In this document: positions 1-9,921 of the stretch, one piece after another
Numbering within the stretch: the first letter of the stretch is position 1
Layout: every line of letters begins with the position of its first letter
Assembly (NCBI GenBank): GCA_016801885.1
Contig: JAFBJY010001408.1
Span: 1-64,000, forward strand
DNA from: Toxotes chatareus
Taxonomy: Eukaryota; Chordata; Actinopteri; Toxotidae
DNA length: 64,000 nt
Reading direction: 5' to 3'
Notes under the pieces: generated by a model
What the model was told of the DNA's origin: nothing
What the model saw: the letters and a program-made list of their open reading frames with translations, nothing else
Databases searched by the model: none
Translations under genes and position numbers: made by a program

Positions 1-3000
1 GTGTCAAAAGAAAACTGCACAAAACTTTAGAGTGCGAAATCATTCAAAAGAAGAAACGCCATCTGTACGTGGTAAACAATAACGATGATCGTCTCTGCTT
101 CGCCATCTGCCTAGCTCACCTCACAAACCCGGGTCGTCGGCGTCAATGAGGCTGTAGAACGAGGGAGAGAGTTGCAGCGTCTAGCCGTCTGAGTGAGCAG
201 ACACCCGTGACCTTTAGCGACATAGGTAAATTTGAAAATATTCTCAGATGTAAAATTGTGGTCTTTCACAAAACTACAGACGAGCGTCCTCTCATTTTGA
301 GACCGCTTTTTCTGATCGTTCAAATCCTCTATTTCTGCTTTTGTTGCAAAATCATTACTACGGTATACAAAATCTGAAAGGTTTTCTGGGTGCTAGGTAC
401 GTTTGTCAGTATTGCTACAAGACCTTTGAAAACTCACACACGCACCGTTGCCCCGGCTACTGCCCCGTCTGCTGTGACCTCTGTCCAGTGGGAGAGAATC
501 TCAGCCGCGTATACTGCCAGGACTGCGGCAGGATGTGTTGTATGCCTTTGTGCTTTTCCAGACACAAAGAGCCTCGGCAGAGGGGTGAAAAGTGCATCAG
601 TACTTGCGGTATGATTAAAAGATGCAGGGATTGTAGAAATCTGTACACCGTCAGTAAAACAGCAAAGTCTCACACCTGTCCTCTGAAGGCGTGTCACATC
701 TGCGGGGAAAAAAGTAGCCCTCGACAGTCTGAGCACGGAGCAGCACCGATGCTACATCCAGCCTCTCCCACCGGTGACGGAGCACGGTGAAAAATTGATT
801 TTTTACGATTTTGAAACGTTCGTCGACAGGGAAGGGGTGCACGTCCCTTACTTGGTGTGCACCAAAACATGGAAGGGTGAAGAGTGGGGCTCTTACGGTT
901 TAGACTGCGTCAGAGACTTTCTCCTGCGTTTCAGGAGACCTCTTTACCAGGGAGCCACGTTTATAGCCCACAACGCTCGAGGTTTTGACAGCTACCTGAT
1001 CCTCAACTGCATGATAGAACTGGGTTACAAACCTTCTCACCTCATCATGCACGGCAGTAAAGTTCTGAGTTTCACAGATCCTGATTTCCGGTTAAAATTC
1101 ATCGACTCGTTATGTTTTCTCACCATGCCTTTAAACGCTATGCCCAAAGCGTTGGGTTTTAGCGATCAGAGCAAGGGCTATTTCCCTCACAGATTCAGCT
1201 CAAAGAAGCATTTAAGATACGTCGGACCCTACCCCCCACCCAACGATTACGGTGTAGAACGCATGACATCGCATCAGCGAGCAGAGTTTCAGCGCTGGTA
1301 CGAAACAGCTTCTCAGGGTATCTTTCACTTTGAAAAGGAAGCTCTGTACTATTGTAAAAATGGCGTCCGCATTCTCTTAGAGGGATGCGCCAGATTCAGA
1401 AATCAGTTTCTCCGCAACACGGGAGTGGACCCTTTCAGCTGTGTGACTATTGCCTCAGCCTGCATGAAAGTGTTTCTCACCAATTTCCTGCCCCCTCAAT
1501 CCTTGGTCATACCTTCGCCTGACAACTACAGGCGTCAGTGCAAAAGCTATTCAAACGCCTCCATCCAGTGGTTAGAGTGGGTGGCGCGCACAGAAAACAA
1601 GTTTATTCGGCACGCTCTGAACGAGGGGGAAAAACAAATAGGGCCTTACTTTGTGGACGGTTATGCCGAAATCGAAGGTGTAAAGTACGCATGGGAATTC
1701 CTGGGGTGCTTTTATCACGGTTGTCCCACCTGTTTTCAGCCCTGCGAGACGTGTCCTTTGACAGGAACCCTCTATGAGGCGCTGCACGAAGCTACCTGTG
1801 AGAAATTACAAAGACTGGAAAACGTTTACGGAGTCCGCACGATCGTCATGAGAGAACACGATTGGTCAGAGATGACACGCTCTCACCCCGGAGTGATGGC
1901 CTTTCTCAAACGCTTTCGAGCCCCCAAACCCCTCTCCCCTCGCCAAGCTCTCTACGGAGGTAGGACCTGCGCCGTGAGGTTGAGATACACGGCGGCCTCT
2001 GACGAAACCGTGCAGTACGTGGACGTGACGTCTCTGTACCCCTACGTCAATTGTAGCTTTGCGTACCCGCTAGGCCACCCTACCGTCGTATACAAAGACT
2101 TTGATGACCCACGACACTACTACGGGCTCATCAGCGCCGTCGTCTACCCTCCTCGTGGGCTCTTTTTTCCTGTACTGCCTTACAAAACCTCTCGAGGCAA
2201 ATTGGTGTTCACCCTCTGCCGTACGTGTGCTGAAACAAACAATCAGACATCCTCTTGCAAACACGACGATGAGGCTAGAGCGTTGACGGGGGTGTGGGTC
2301 ACCGTCGAATTCAACAAAGCTCTGGATCACGGTTACAGAGTCGGAGAGATTAACGAAGTGTGGCACTTTGACAGACGTAGCGATTCCATCTTTGTCGACT
2401 ACATACACACCTTTCTGAAAGGAAAGCAGGAGGCTTCTGGGTACCCCCCAGAGGCGTGTGATGAGGAAAGCAGGCAAAAGTACATCAGAGACTATCGGCT
2501 CCATCAAGGCGTCCAATTAGACGCAGACAAAATTGAAACCAACCCAGCCAGGAGACAGGTGTCTAAGCTCTGCCTCAACAGCTTCTGGGGCAAGTTTGCG
2601 CAGAGAAGTAATATGACTAGAACCGAGCTGATCAGCGAGCCGGAGCAGTTTTTCCGCTTGATGTTTTCAGGCCAGCATCGAGTCAAGTACTTTTCCTTCC
2701 TCAGCGACAAAACCGCAATGGTTCAGTGGAATTACCACGAGCGATGCGTCGTACCTCCCGGCAGATCCAATAACGTTTTCGTCGCCGCCTTCACCACCGC
2801 CTACGCCCGTCTCAAGTTGTATGAGTATCTGGAACAGTTGGGAGACAGGGTCCTCTATACTGATACAGATAGCCTGATTTATTCAGTGAAAGAGGGAGAG
2901 TCCCCCTTGGAACTGGGTCATTATCTGGGGGATTTGACGGATGAGCTGGGAGGCGACAGCATTCAAGAATACGCCGCCGCCGGTCCTAAAAGTTACGCCT

Positions 3001-3284
3001 ACCAAACTAGAAATAGTAAAAAGGTAGTGATGCGCGTCAAGGGTATCACTCAGACCCGAGACAGCAGCGAGCGAGTCAACTTTGACGGTGTGAAAGAGCT
3101 GGTGGAAGGTTATTTGGACGAGTCTAGGGAGAGGAACGGGGTGATTCAAATCCCTCAACACAACATCGTTAGGGATAAAAAGAGACTGCTATTGAAAAAT
3201 TCAGCATTTCAGAAAAAATTTAGAGTGGTATACGACAAAAGACGTCTGTTTAGCGACGGGACGAGCCTGCCTTTCGGCTATTGA
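1..3284 (+). pseudogene. PolB: Polinton/adintovirus protein-primed family B DNA polymerase, 5' partial, frameshifted
   Basis: The family replicates the viral or transposon DNA from a protein primer. Coding sequence is already open in frame 3 from base 3, so the N-terminus lies outside the window. The frame then changes at about 125-142 (3 to 1), about 190-206 (1 to 3, beside a TGA at 190-192), about 335-350 (3 to 2) and at the A-run 708-713 (2 to 3). From there it is open to the TGA at 3282-3284. A Cys/His-rich segment (about 397-700, several CxxC pairs) precedes the exonuclease. Visible motifs are Exo I (YDFET, about 805), Exo II (HNARGFD, about 970), Pol A (DVTSLYPYV, about 2020), Pol B (KLCLNSFWGKF, about 2563) and Pol C (YTDTDS, about 2857). 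Exo III reads YCKNGV near 1347, where the family has a catalytic Asp. FYHGCPTCF (about 1707) lies between the exonuclease and polymerase parts. The family call is firm, and the breaks indicate a dead copy. Confidence 0.93.
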
Positions 3285-3302
3285 TTTTGAATCGAGTCTG
3301 TG

Positions 3303-3964
3303 ATGGAGGAAATTAACTTTGATCCTAGACTTACTGCACCTTTTTCATGTCTGGTGGTGGGACCCAGCGGTTGTGGGAAAACCTATTTTGTAAAAAGTGT
3401 TTTAGAAAATTTAAAAAATCTTGTAAATATTGTACCTGAAAATGTAGTGTGGATTTATACTTCCTTTCAACCTATGTATGCTGAACTACAAAAGATAAAA
3501 AAAAATATTAAATTTGTTGAAGGTCTGCCTGAGTCTTTTGAAGACGACAACCTGTTTCCTCCCGAGTAGAGTCATTTGATTATTCTGGACAATGTTATTT
3601 TTCAGGCCTCTGACCATCCTGAAGTGGTTAGAATTTTCACGCAGTACAGACATCATAGACGTATGAGCGTCATGATGCTCACTCAAAATGTATTTCATCG
3701 AGGCAAATACAGCCGCACCATCAGTCTGGACAGTAATTATATGGTGCTCTTTAAAAATCCTCGGGATAAATTACAGCTGAATGTGTTAGCTCATCAGATC
3801 TTTCCGTCCCAAAAACCTTTTTTCTGGAAAGTTTTGAAGGCGCCACCAAAGACCCTCACGGCTATTTAATCCTCGACCTCACACCCACCTGCCCAGAACG
3901 GTACAGACTGAGGACCGGATACTTCCCGTCAGTGGCCGACAGTGTCGTCCAGAAACCCAGATAA
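3303..3964 (+). pseudogene. Polinton A32-like packaging ATPase, broken by a stop and a frameshift
   Basis: In Polintons, adenoviruses and NCLDVs this P-loop ATPase pumps genome into the capsid. The ORF starts at ATG 3303, 18 bp after the polymerase stop. Walker A GPSGCGKT is near residue 20. An in-frame TAG at 3567-3569 interrupts it, and the same frame resumes with SHLIILDNVIF (Walker B position) and a long segment ending at 3869. The Walker B Asp is followed by Asn, where an acidic residue is usual. The typical C-terminus (DPHGYLILDLTPTCPERY) is read in frame 2 and ends at TAA 3962-3964, so there is also a one-base frameshift near the T-run at about 3819-3826. The reading frames are AT-rich compared with the polymerase. 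Family assignment rests on Walker A, gene order and the conserved C-terminus. Confidence 0.85.
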
Positions 3965-3977
3965 ATTCCTCCTCACC

Positions 3978-4316
3978 ATGTCGAAGCGTATAAAAGGAAC
4001 GGTCCCTTACTCAAAGCTCTGTACCTGGCTACGCCTCAGAAACGTCGAGATATTCTAGCTCACTGTTCGCGGACTTTCTCAGCGCCCTGTGTGAGATCGC
4101 CGTCAATATTTTGAAAGGCAACATTCCCTCTCGTCTCAACAATATACGAAACTAAAGAGACAGAAAAAAATTATCAAACTGTGGGCGGACAGAAAAGTGG
4201 GTTTGAAACATAAAAAACAAGTGTTAAAGAAGCAGACGGGGGGATTTCTTTTACCCCTACTTTCAGCCGCTATACCTATCATCGGAAACCTCATAGGAGG
4301 ACTTGTAAGAAAATAA
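3978..4316 (+). pseudogene. Small Polinton structural-type protein with hydrophobic tail, multiply frameshifted
   Basis: A small gene lies between the ATPase and the next ORF, with ATG at 3978 and TAA at 4314-4316. Coding is scattered over frames: LYLATPQKRRDIL near 4020, then ALCEIAVNILKGNIP near 4085 in another frame, then a Lys/Arg-rich stretch. It ends in a hydrophobic Gly-containing tail (GGFLLPLLSAAIPIIGNLIGG, about 4239-4303). Small proteins with this layout, a basic middle and a membrane-active-looking tail, are usual at this place in Polintons. A role as virion core or membrane-active peptide is inference. At least two frameshifts, at about 4070 and about 4150, make it inactive. No ORF of notable length survives. 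Confidence 0.6.
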
Positions 4317-4317
4317 A

Positions 4318-5047
4318 ATGTCTCTGAGGACGAGCCAGAAAATGTTTCTCCTCTCACCCCAGCAGCTGAGCCGTCTGACCCGCCCCGAATCTTCTTCTAT
4401 CAGACAGACGGCCGAAGATGATTTGGACGTTCAAATGAGAGAGATCTTAAATGAACCCGGATTGAGTTCCTATGAAAAAATCAAAAAATACAACGCGCTC
4501 CTGCAAAGATACCTCGCTCTGATCAAGCAGGGTCAGAAAGAGGAACGTCGGGTGACTTTGTCTTTGCATCATGACCCGTCGCGAGAGGAGGGGAAGGAGT
4601 TCACGCCACGGCGGACACGACGGCGGCGGCGCCGCGCCCGCATACCGCAAAAAAGGATTTGACGGAGCGGGATTTAGATGAAATGGCTAGTGAGATATTA
4701 AAAAGTCTTCCTCCCCCGCGATCGCAGAAACGCCGAGTACGTGATGAAGAAGTTAGCCGAAGGTGAGGGGGGCTGGACTTCGAAAGGGGAATTTGTTTAT
4801 AAGGGGAAGACTGTGAAAGGGTCTCATATGATCGATTTATTTAAAACCTTTCTTATAAAAAAAGAGCCCACCGCCGGCTGGTTGGACTAGTTTCCTAAGT
4901 ATTCTGAACGATCTGAACGTCCCGTTATCCGTCGTGACTAACCCTCAAGCACGTGAACAGTTGCATCGTCTCAAAACGGACGACTTGCCTGATCTTTGGC
5001 ATGAAGAAGAACAAGAAGAGAAAAAAGAAGAAGAAGAAAAAAGTTAA
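4318..5047 (+). pseudogene. Conserved Polinton protein of unknown function, frameshifted
   Basis: ATG 4318 lies two bases after the previous stop. The first 114 codons are intact (ILNEPGLSSYEKIKKYNALL, then a run of Arg/Lys near 4600-4660). The coding signal then shifts to frame 3 (LTERDLDEMASEILKSLPPP, 4659-4793), back to frame 1 (WTSKGEFVYKGKTVKGSHMI, about 4738-4890, TAG at 4888), then to frame 2 (LNDLNVPLSVVTNPQAREQL, about 4889-5047). It ends in a run of Glu/Lys codons. The pattern 'YEKxxxYNxLLQRYL' followed by 'W..KGE.VYKGK...GSxxxDL' is one I associate with a recurrent Polinton gene of unknown function. The three frames abut or overlap closely, so this is one gene with about three indels rather than several genes. 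Confidence 0.6.
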
Positions 5048-5161
5048 CCTATCTCCGCGATGGATTAGTCCGTCGGAAGAGGAGAGGATAAAAAAGACTG
5101 AAAAAACCTTCTAGATGGATCCACTTTTCCCCATAAATGACTCATACTCTGTCCTTTTCTC

Positions 5162-5176
5162 AATAAAATCTTTATT
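5162..5176. terminator. Back-to-back polyadenylation signals between convergent blocks
   Basis: AATAAA on the + strand (5162-5167) is followed three bases later by TTTATT (5171-5176), which is AATAAA on the - strand. It sits in the only gap between the rightward genes (ending 5047) and the leftward genes (ending 5246). It can therefore serve both transcription units. Confidence 0.7.
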
Positions 5177-5245
5177 CATCAGCGTTCACGTGTCTACGGT
5201 ACATTTTTTATCACGCATTTTACAAGAAAATAATAACAAACAGGA

Positions 5246-5788
5246 TCATCTGCAACAATCTTTAAACGTTTGTAAAGAGCAAGTCAGGTGGGTAAAAGAG
5301 TCGCACGGGGTAGACATTCGGATACAGCGTTTGTATTTTTTCACAAAGTCAGAGACCGTCGCATCATTTTTGGATGCATCTCGGTGGTACAGAGACAGTA
5401 CACGTGGAAACGATAATCCACTGGCGCGCTGGCAGAGATAATAAACGCAGTGTTGCCCGCAGGTAATGTACAGGGGGTGTTGAAGCTGTCGATTGTGGTA
5501 CAAGATCTCTGTAGAACGGTCTTCCAAAAACTGCGAGATACTCGAAGGGTAATAATCAAAGTGTGGGGGCAGACCGTAAGAGTCGAAAAAGGTAGCCGCG
5601 CCGTTTTCTTCCAGAGTCAAAGCTAACCAGTGTTCTCCTGGCATGTGGGAGGGGTGTGTGTTGACGATAAAGTACGCGGGGGATCTGAACGACAAAGTGA
5701 GCGAGGGAAGCTGGTCCGAGGCCCACACGCCGCAAAATACATCCCCCAGCAGACGGTGCAAAAGATTTTCCAGCTGATGGTTATCCAT
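5246..5788 (-). CDS. PRO: Adenain-like cysteine protease (maturation protease), intact ORF
   Basis: The ORF is 180 codons from ATG at 5788. In adenoviruses and Polintons this protease cleaves capsid precursor proteins during maturation. The likely catalytic set is visible: His53 (GEHW), Asp69 (FFDSYGLPP) and Cys114 (TCGQHC), with a Gln a few residues before the cysteine as candidate for the oxyanion hole. The length is close to other adenain-like proteases. It lies directly downstream of the major capsid gene (17 bp gap, A-rich on the coding strand), consistent with a shared late transcript. Unlike most neighbours it carries no stop or frameshift. Confidence in the family is high. Activity cannot be inferred. 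Confidence 0.88.
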   Translation of the reverse strand: MDNHQLENLLHRLLGDVFCGVWASDQLPSLTLSFRSPAYFIVNTHPSHMPGEHWLALTLEENGAATFFDSYGLPPHFDYYPSSISQFLEDRSTEILYHNRQLQHPLYITCGQHCVYYLCQRASGLSFPRVLSLYHRDASKNDATVSDFVKKYKRCIRMSTPCDSFTHLTCSLQTFKDCCR

Positions 5789-5805
5789 TTTTTTTTTTCT
5801 TTTAG

Positions 5806-7092
5806 TTAATAATAATCCACCAACACCTGTTGTTTCGAGTTGATTTCCAGAATGGAATCGTAACAGGCGTACACAATCAGAGTGGTAGTGTGGGGCAGAA
5901 CTCTGAATCTCATCTCCAGTCTTAGATTCCCGTTGGAAATGGGGGACAACGCATCGTTGTCTTCTCCCGGGTTGAGATTGAACACAAACAAAGAGTAACC
6001 GTCGTTAAATTCTCGACGATCGATGCTCAGAGGTAAATCTTTGAGATGTCTCCCTGTGGCCATGAACACGTTGTAAAATTCTCTGACCGAAATCCCGTCA
6101 TTAAATTGGGGTTGGAAAGCTTTGGCGGGAATCTGTTTGCTGTCCTGACAGAGGGCCAGATATTCCACGTCGTTGTGGATAAAATTGAAGGGCGACAGCT
6201 CTCTCGACCCTGTGAAGACTTCGTGGTTTACCATGCCCAAAACCACGTATTTGGGCATAGCCCCGAGAAAGAGATTCTCCTGATTACATACCCTGGAATT
6301 CTCTGGAATGGAGTAGGTTTTTACGTTGATGCGCGACAAGGGGTAGAGCGCGTTACCCTTCAGTAAAGCCGCTGCGTGACCTAAGCGTACGGCCGGGGAA
6401 ACGGTGACTTTTTTGACAAACAGAGAGGCCCCTAATATCTTCAAACGAAAATTGGAGTTGCGGGGCCCCATCAGGCAGAAAGAGTCGCTGGAGCGGTTCA
6501 GTTTAATTCTCATATCCACGTTGTTCAAAAGGAGCCTCTCGCAGAAAAACAGGTCGCCGTGGAGAGGACCCATCAGGTGTACTTCTCTAGAATTGACCGT
6601 GAAGGCGGCTCTCTCATTCAGCCCTCTGTTAGGCCCGTTATTGATCACTATGGAGTCCATGGCTCCCGCCGTATCTTTGTAAAAAAGACCCGCGCTAAAT
6701 TGACTCTTGAGCGTGTCTCCTGAAAAGTTGAGCAGAGTTTCAATGATGGCTCTGTAAGGGTGTGTGGAGCTAGACTGAGAAATCAGTCGATCCCCCAGAG
6801 TCACGTCGCATTGGTGATAATTCACAAGGCCCACCGGCGCATCATTCGCCAGGTCGGTACCGTCGACGTTGGTAATTTTCACGCGCACGTGTAACAAAGT
6901 ATCGTTGAGATCCAAATACTTTTCACCATCTCCTGGGATAAAAAACTCAATGGGGCCCCCGTCGGTGATGGCGGAGAGAGGTGAAATTTCAGTGTACATC
7001 TTATCTTCGACAGACAGCTGGGTCATGGGGGCTGAAAATAAATCCAGTTCCGCTAGAGTGCATTCGGGAGATTTATGATGTAAAAGAGCCAT
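5806..7092 (-). CDS. MCP: Major capsid protein (double jelly-roll, hexon-like), intact ORF
   Basis: The ORF is 428 codons from ATG at 7092 to TAA at 5806-5808. The N-terminal part shows the Polinton/adintovirus capsid signature: ISPLSAITDGGPIEFFIPG near residue 36, YLDLNDTLLHVRVKI near 59, DVTLGDRLISQSSSTHPYRA near 95. The rest reads as beta-rich sequence without low complexity. Capsids of this group are built from trimers of this protein. Between VGLVNY and CDVTLGD the sequence looks a few residues shorter than I expect for the family, possibly a small in-frame deletion. I cannot confirm that without an alignment. The gene is between the minor capsid gene (30 bp upstream) and the protease. 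It is the longest undamaged frame of the element. Confidence 0.88.
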   Translation of the reverse strand: MALLHHKSPECTLAELDLFSAPMTQLSVEDKMYTEISPLSAITDGGPIEFFIPGDGEKYLDLNDTLLHVRVKITNVDGTDLANDAPVGLVNYHQCDVTLGDRLISQSSSTHPYRAIIETLLNFSGDTLKSQFSAGLFYKDTAGAMDSIVINNGPNRGLNERAAFTVNSREVHLMGPLHGDLFFCERLLLNNVDMRIKLNRSSDSFCLMGPRNSNFRLKILGASLFVKKVTVSPAVRLGHAAALLKGNALYPLSRINVKTYSIPENSRVCNQENLFLGAMPKYVVLGMVNHEVFTGSRELSPFNFIHNDVEYLALCQDSKQIPAKAFQPQFNDGISVREFYNVFMATGRHLKDLPLSIDRREFNDGYSLFVFNLNPGEDNDALSPISNGNLRLEMRFRVLPHTTTLIVYACYDSILEINSKQQVLVDYY

Positions 7093-7122
7093 TTTAAAGG
7101 AATATTATTTTCCCCTTAGCGT

Positions 7123-7560
7123 TTAAAAGATGTCAGACTTTCTGGTAGACTTCCTTCCCTTACGCTTGCTTCTACCGAGTGAGTTTGTCTTTGAACCCTC
7201 ACGCGCTTTTTTAGACGAGCTGAAAACACGTTCTCCAGGCGGTCTCTTTTTCAATCTGAGCGATAACACGAAAATACCGCCTCATCCCTCTTGCTTCTCA
7301 TGACCGGTTAATTTCTCCGTTGCCTGGCTGATCACATCCGATGCGATGTGGCTAGCGGCCGATTTAAGATGAGGTTTAGCGATGGCAAAACCTCTTTTGA
7401 GCAGAGGGGACACGAAACGAAATAATTTGGAAAATATAGAACCTATACCGCGACCGTACATGACGGGTGCTCCGTAAAACCCAGGTAAGGCACCCCCGAC
7501 TTGACTTTCATAATAGCCGACAAAGCGATGAGGATCTTCTCTCCAGCGTATCTGAGCCAT
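7123..7560 (-). pseudogene. Minor capsid protein with one in-frame TGA
   Basis: The preferred start is ATG at 7560 (MAQIRWREDPHRFVGYYESQ), because conserved sequence begins there. The frame is open further up to 7614. The Gly-rich core GGALPGFYGAPVMYGRGIGS is followed by SKLFRFVSPLLKRG, a pattern typical of a Polinton minor capsid protein with adenovirus pVI-like features. The frame stops at TGA 7282-7284 after EKQEG. It then continues in the same frame with no further stop for about 52 codons to TAA 7123-7125. That downstream part is very basic and ends GRKSTRKSDIF, as the C-termini of such proteins do. One nonsense change therefore separates it from a full frame. Recoding is a less likely alternative to decay. 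Confidence 0.75.
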
Positions 7561-7652
7561 GGCTTTTCTCTCGAAGCAGACCGTAGCCCAGACTGTCCGA
7601 TAGATACTGAACAAGGGCCTTATCAGGCGTCGTAGTTATACAGAGACGGTGT

Positions 7653-8439
7653 TCAACGTCGAAAGTTAGCCGGTTTAAAGTGTAGCTTGACGATGGTCTT
7701 GCCGTAAACAAAGTTTACGTGTCTGTTGCGATCCGTTTGATCTCGATGTGGATATTTTTGATGTACTTTTTGACACGGTATGCGTAATGTACAGTATGAT
7801 ATCTGATGCTCACCGTATCGCCAAAATGCCCTTTGATGTTGACCACTCCCAGAAGCGGGGAGTAACTATCGCCCACCGTTTGATACTGAACGAGGTCTGT
7901 GTAAACGCGTACAAGCTATTGAGCCCTGCGTCGAGATCGGCAGGGTAGGTGGCGGGACGGTTGGGTCCGAGAGTCCACCATTCCTCCGGTTTTAGGCCTA
8001 GCATGTAACCCAAGCGAGTGGGGACGAGGATTCTGTGCCGGCCGTCTCCTTTGAAGTCAAAGCGTTTGGTCACGTTGTTGAAAAGAAATGTCGGCGCCGG
8101 GGATGTGCTTTTTAATGGCGGGACTATATGATCCAGGAGTTCTTTTGGACTGTCATAATATCCTCCCCTACCAAATATCACGTTTGTCACCGACCCTACT
8201 CTGTCAGGCGGTTGACCTTCTTTCAGTTTTGACAATACAAAATAAGACCCGACCGGAGATAAGTTATACCAGGTGTGGGGGTAAACGATTTCACAGAGAC
8301 CTACGACCCAGTCTCCGCTCAGTTCGATGGGTTTAGCCAGATCCGTCGTGTAACTAGAACTGGTGTTATTTTTAAACATTTCCAGACTGGCGTTGGAAGG
8401 CAGGGTGACGTAAAACCCGTCTTGGTTCGAAGAGTCCAT
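7653..8439 (-). pseudogene. Penton-like minor capsid protein (single jelly-roll), frameshifted
   Basis: It starts at ATG 8439 with DGFYVTLPSNASLEMF, then LAKPIELSGDWVVGLCEIVY, a typical beginning for the Polinton penton-like protein that forms capsid vertices. The first frame is good to about 7905, then runs out of frame and stops at 7810. The expected continuation (VYTDLVQYQTVGDSYSPLLG, then HTVHYAYRVKKYIKNIHIEI) is read in a second frame to about 7740. The last segment (HVNFVYGKTIVKLHFKPANF) is in a third frame, ending at TGA 7653-7655. Two indels, near 7900 and near 7740, explain this. Together the pieces span the length expected for the family. Confidence 0.78.
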
Positions 8440-8505
8440 ACTGAGCGAGCGAGCGAGTGACTAGAGGAACGAATAATGAAAGCCGTGGTCGCGAGGCACA
8501 CAGAT

Positions 8506-9593
8506 TTAAATGTCTTTCAGATCCGAGGCTTTGACCGAACTGTTGAATTTCTCAGGCCAGTTTTTCCAACGTACTAAAACCTGTTTTACACCCCTGACGG
8601 TACGCCGTTTCAAAATTTCTTCCACTCTGTATGTTCTGTCTTTAGCCATTTTTACTTTCTGCAACTCTGCTTCGTAAAACGATCCCTGGATAGGTTCACC
8701 ATCATAATCTTTGAGCCTGTATACCGGAGGGGTACGAGGTAGGTGGTCTGACACCGTAAACACTTCGTCTGTGAAACTTTGTTCGTATTTTTTATCAAAC
8801 ACCCCTCGTAGTTTGGATATTCTGACCAGTTCCCCCTTCTTAAACTTCATCTTTGGCGCCTCTCTGTGTCGAGAGGGAAACGTGCCGTACAAATTTTGAA
8901 ACACTTGAGAGGCGTTCTCCGAGGTCACCTGTGTAGGAGTCATTTTAATACTGCTGTGGAAGCTGTTGTTGTAGCTGTCGACCAAATGTTGTAAGGCGTC
9001 GAGGTATCGATGAGTATTGTTGGCCGTAAAATATCTCCACATTCTAGTTTTCAGCGTATGGTTAAATCTTTCAATCACCGAGGCCTTCAGGTCACTGGCT
9101 GTAAAAAATGTACTATACCGTACTTCTTCATCAGGGCTTCAAACTTTTGGTTGAAAAATTCTTTACCCGCGTCTGTTTGCAGCTTTTCCGGCGTCTTGCT
9201 GTCTTGGAAAATAGATTCAAAGGCCGACGTTACTGCATCGGCCGTCTTTTTCTTTAACGCCAGGACATAGGCCTTTTTGGAAAATACATCGATGACCGTT
9301 AATAAATACTTGTACCCGTCGTTATGTTCGGACAGAGCCTGCATGTCACAAAGATCAGCCTGAAATTGGTTTAAAGGCCGGGGGACAAACACTCGGTTTC
9401 TGGGAAAATGTATTCTGGAGGGTTTGTGCAGAGTGTAAGCGTCTTGCTCGGATAAAAACTCTCTGACGTTTTCGGCCTTGACTTTCTCTCCCGTTTCATC
9501 TTGCACGGCTCTGCGGAGTCGATCTACTCCTCCAAAGCTGCCCGGATGAGCAGGGTTGTAATACAGTCTTTTCATCACCACGCTCTCACCCAT
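8506..9593 (-). pseudogene. INT: Retroviral-type integrase with chromodomain, one frameshift
   Basis: Polintons insert with a retroviral-type (RVE) DDE integrase. The first ORF (9593-9087, 168 codons) holds the N-terminal part and two catalytic aspartates, Asp80 (QADLCDM) and Asp141 (QTDAGKEF). Its frame ends at 9087, and the second ORF (9078-8506) resumes with IERFNHTLK, supplying the catalytic Glu. The frameshift therefore lies between about 9080 and 9095, between second Asp and Glu. After the catalytic core come KFKKGELVRISKLRGVFDKK and a C-terminal chromodomain-like segment (YRVEEILKRR, VLVRWKNWPEKFNSSV), thought to guide integration to chromatin. Without one frame through the DDE site the copy cannot encode a working integrase. 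Confidence 0.9.
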
Positions 9594-9718
9594 CCCTCCC
9601 TTCTTCAGTAGTTTCTAACGCTGAAATGAAGCAACAATGAGACTGGAGTGCTTTTTATTGTTTTCTTTCTTTATTTATTTTTTTAGGCGCATACATGTTT
9701 CAACAACACCAAAAAAAA
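9594..9718. other. Intergenic stretch with leftward poly(A) signals
   Basis: There is no ORF here. TTTATT hexamers near 9655 and 9670 read as AATAAA on the - strand, downstream of the accessory genes at 9922-12288. This is the likely end of that leftward unit. The promoter of the integrase/capsid unit should also lie nearby, but no clear TATA box is seen. Confidence 0.4.
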
Positions 9719-9904
9719 TAGCTAAATACAATGTTTAAAGAACATAACATAATACAATGTATGAAGAACATAGCTAAATACAATGTTTGAGCAAAATAGC
9801 TAAATACAATGTTTGAAGAAAATAGCTAAATACAATGTTTGAAGAAAACAGGTAAAATACAATGTTTGAAGAAAACAGCTATATACAATGTTTGAAGAAA
9901 AATA
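9719..9904. repeat. AT-rich minisatellite, about 27-bp unit, about 7 copies
   Basis: Imperfect tandem copies share the core AATACAATGTTTGAAGAA. Units are about 24-28 bp, with the copies nearest 9900 the most alike. It lies between the integrase and the first accessory ORF, an intergenic place where a replication or transcription role is possible but unproven. Confidence 0.85.
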
Positions 9905-9921
9905 TCAAAAAGCATGCGCAT

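Noticed and set aside
111..323. 70-codon - strand ORF at the left edge
   Set aside because: The opposite strand carries the fragmented polymerase N-terminal coding sequence, so this frame is a shadow.
2070..2516. 148-codon - strand ORF opposite the polymerase
   Set aside because: It lies entirely within the well-supported polymerase frame and has no recognisable features.
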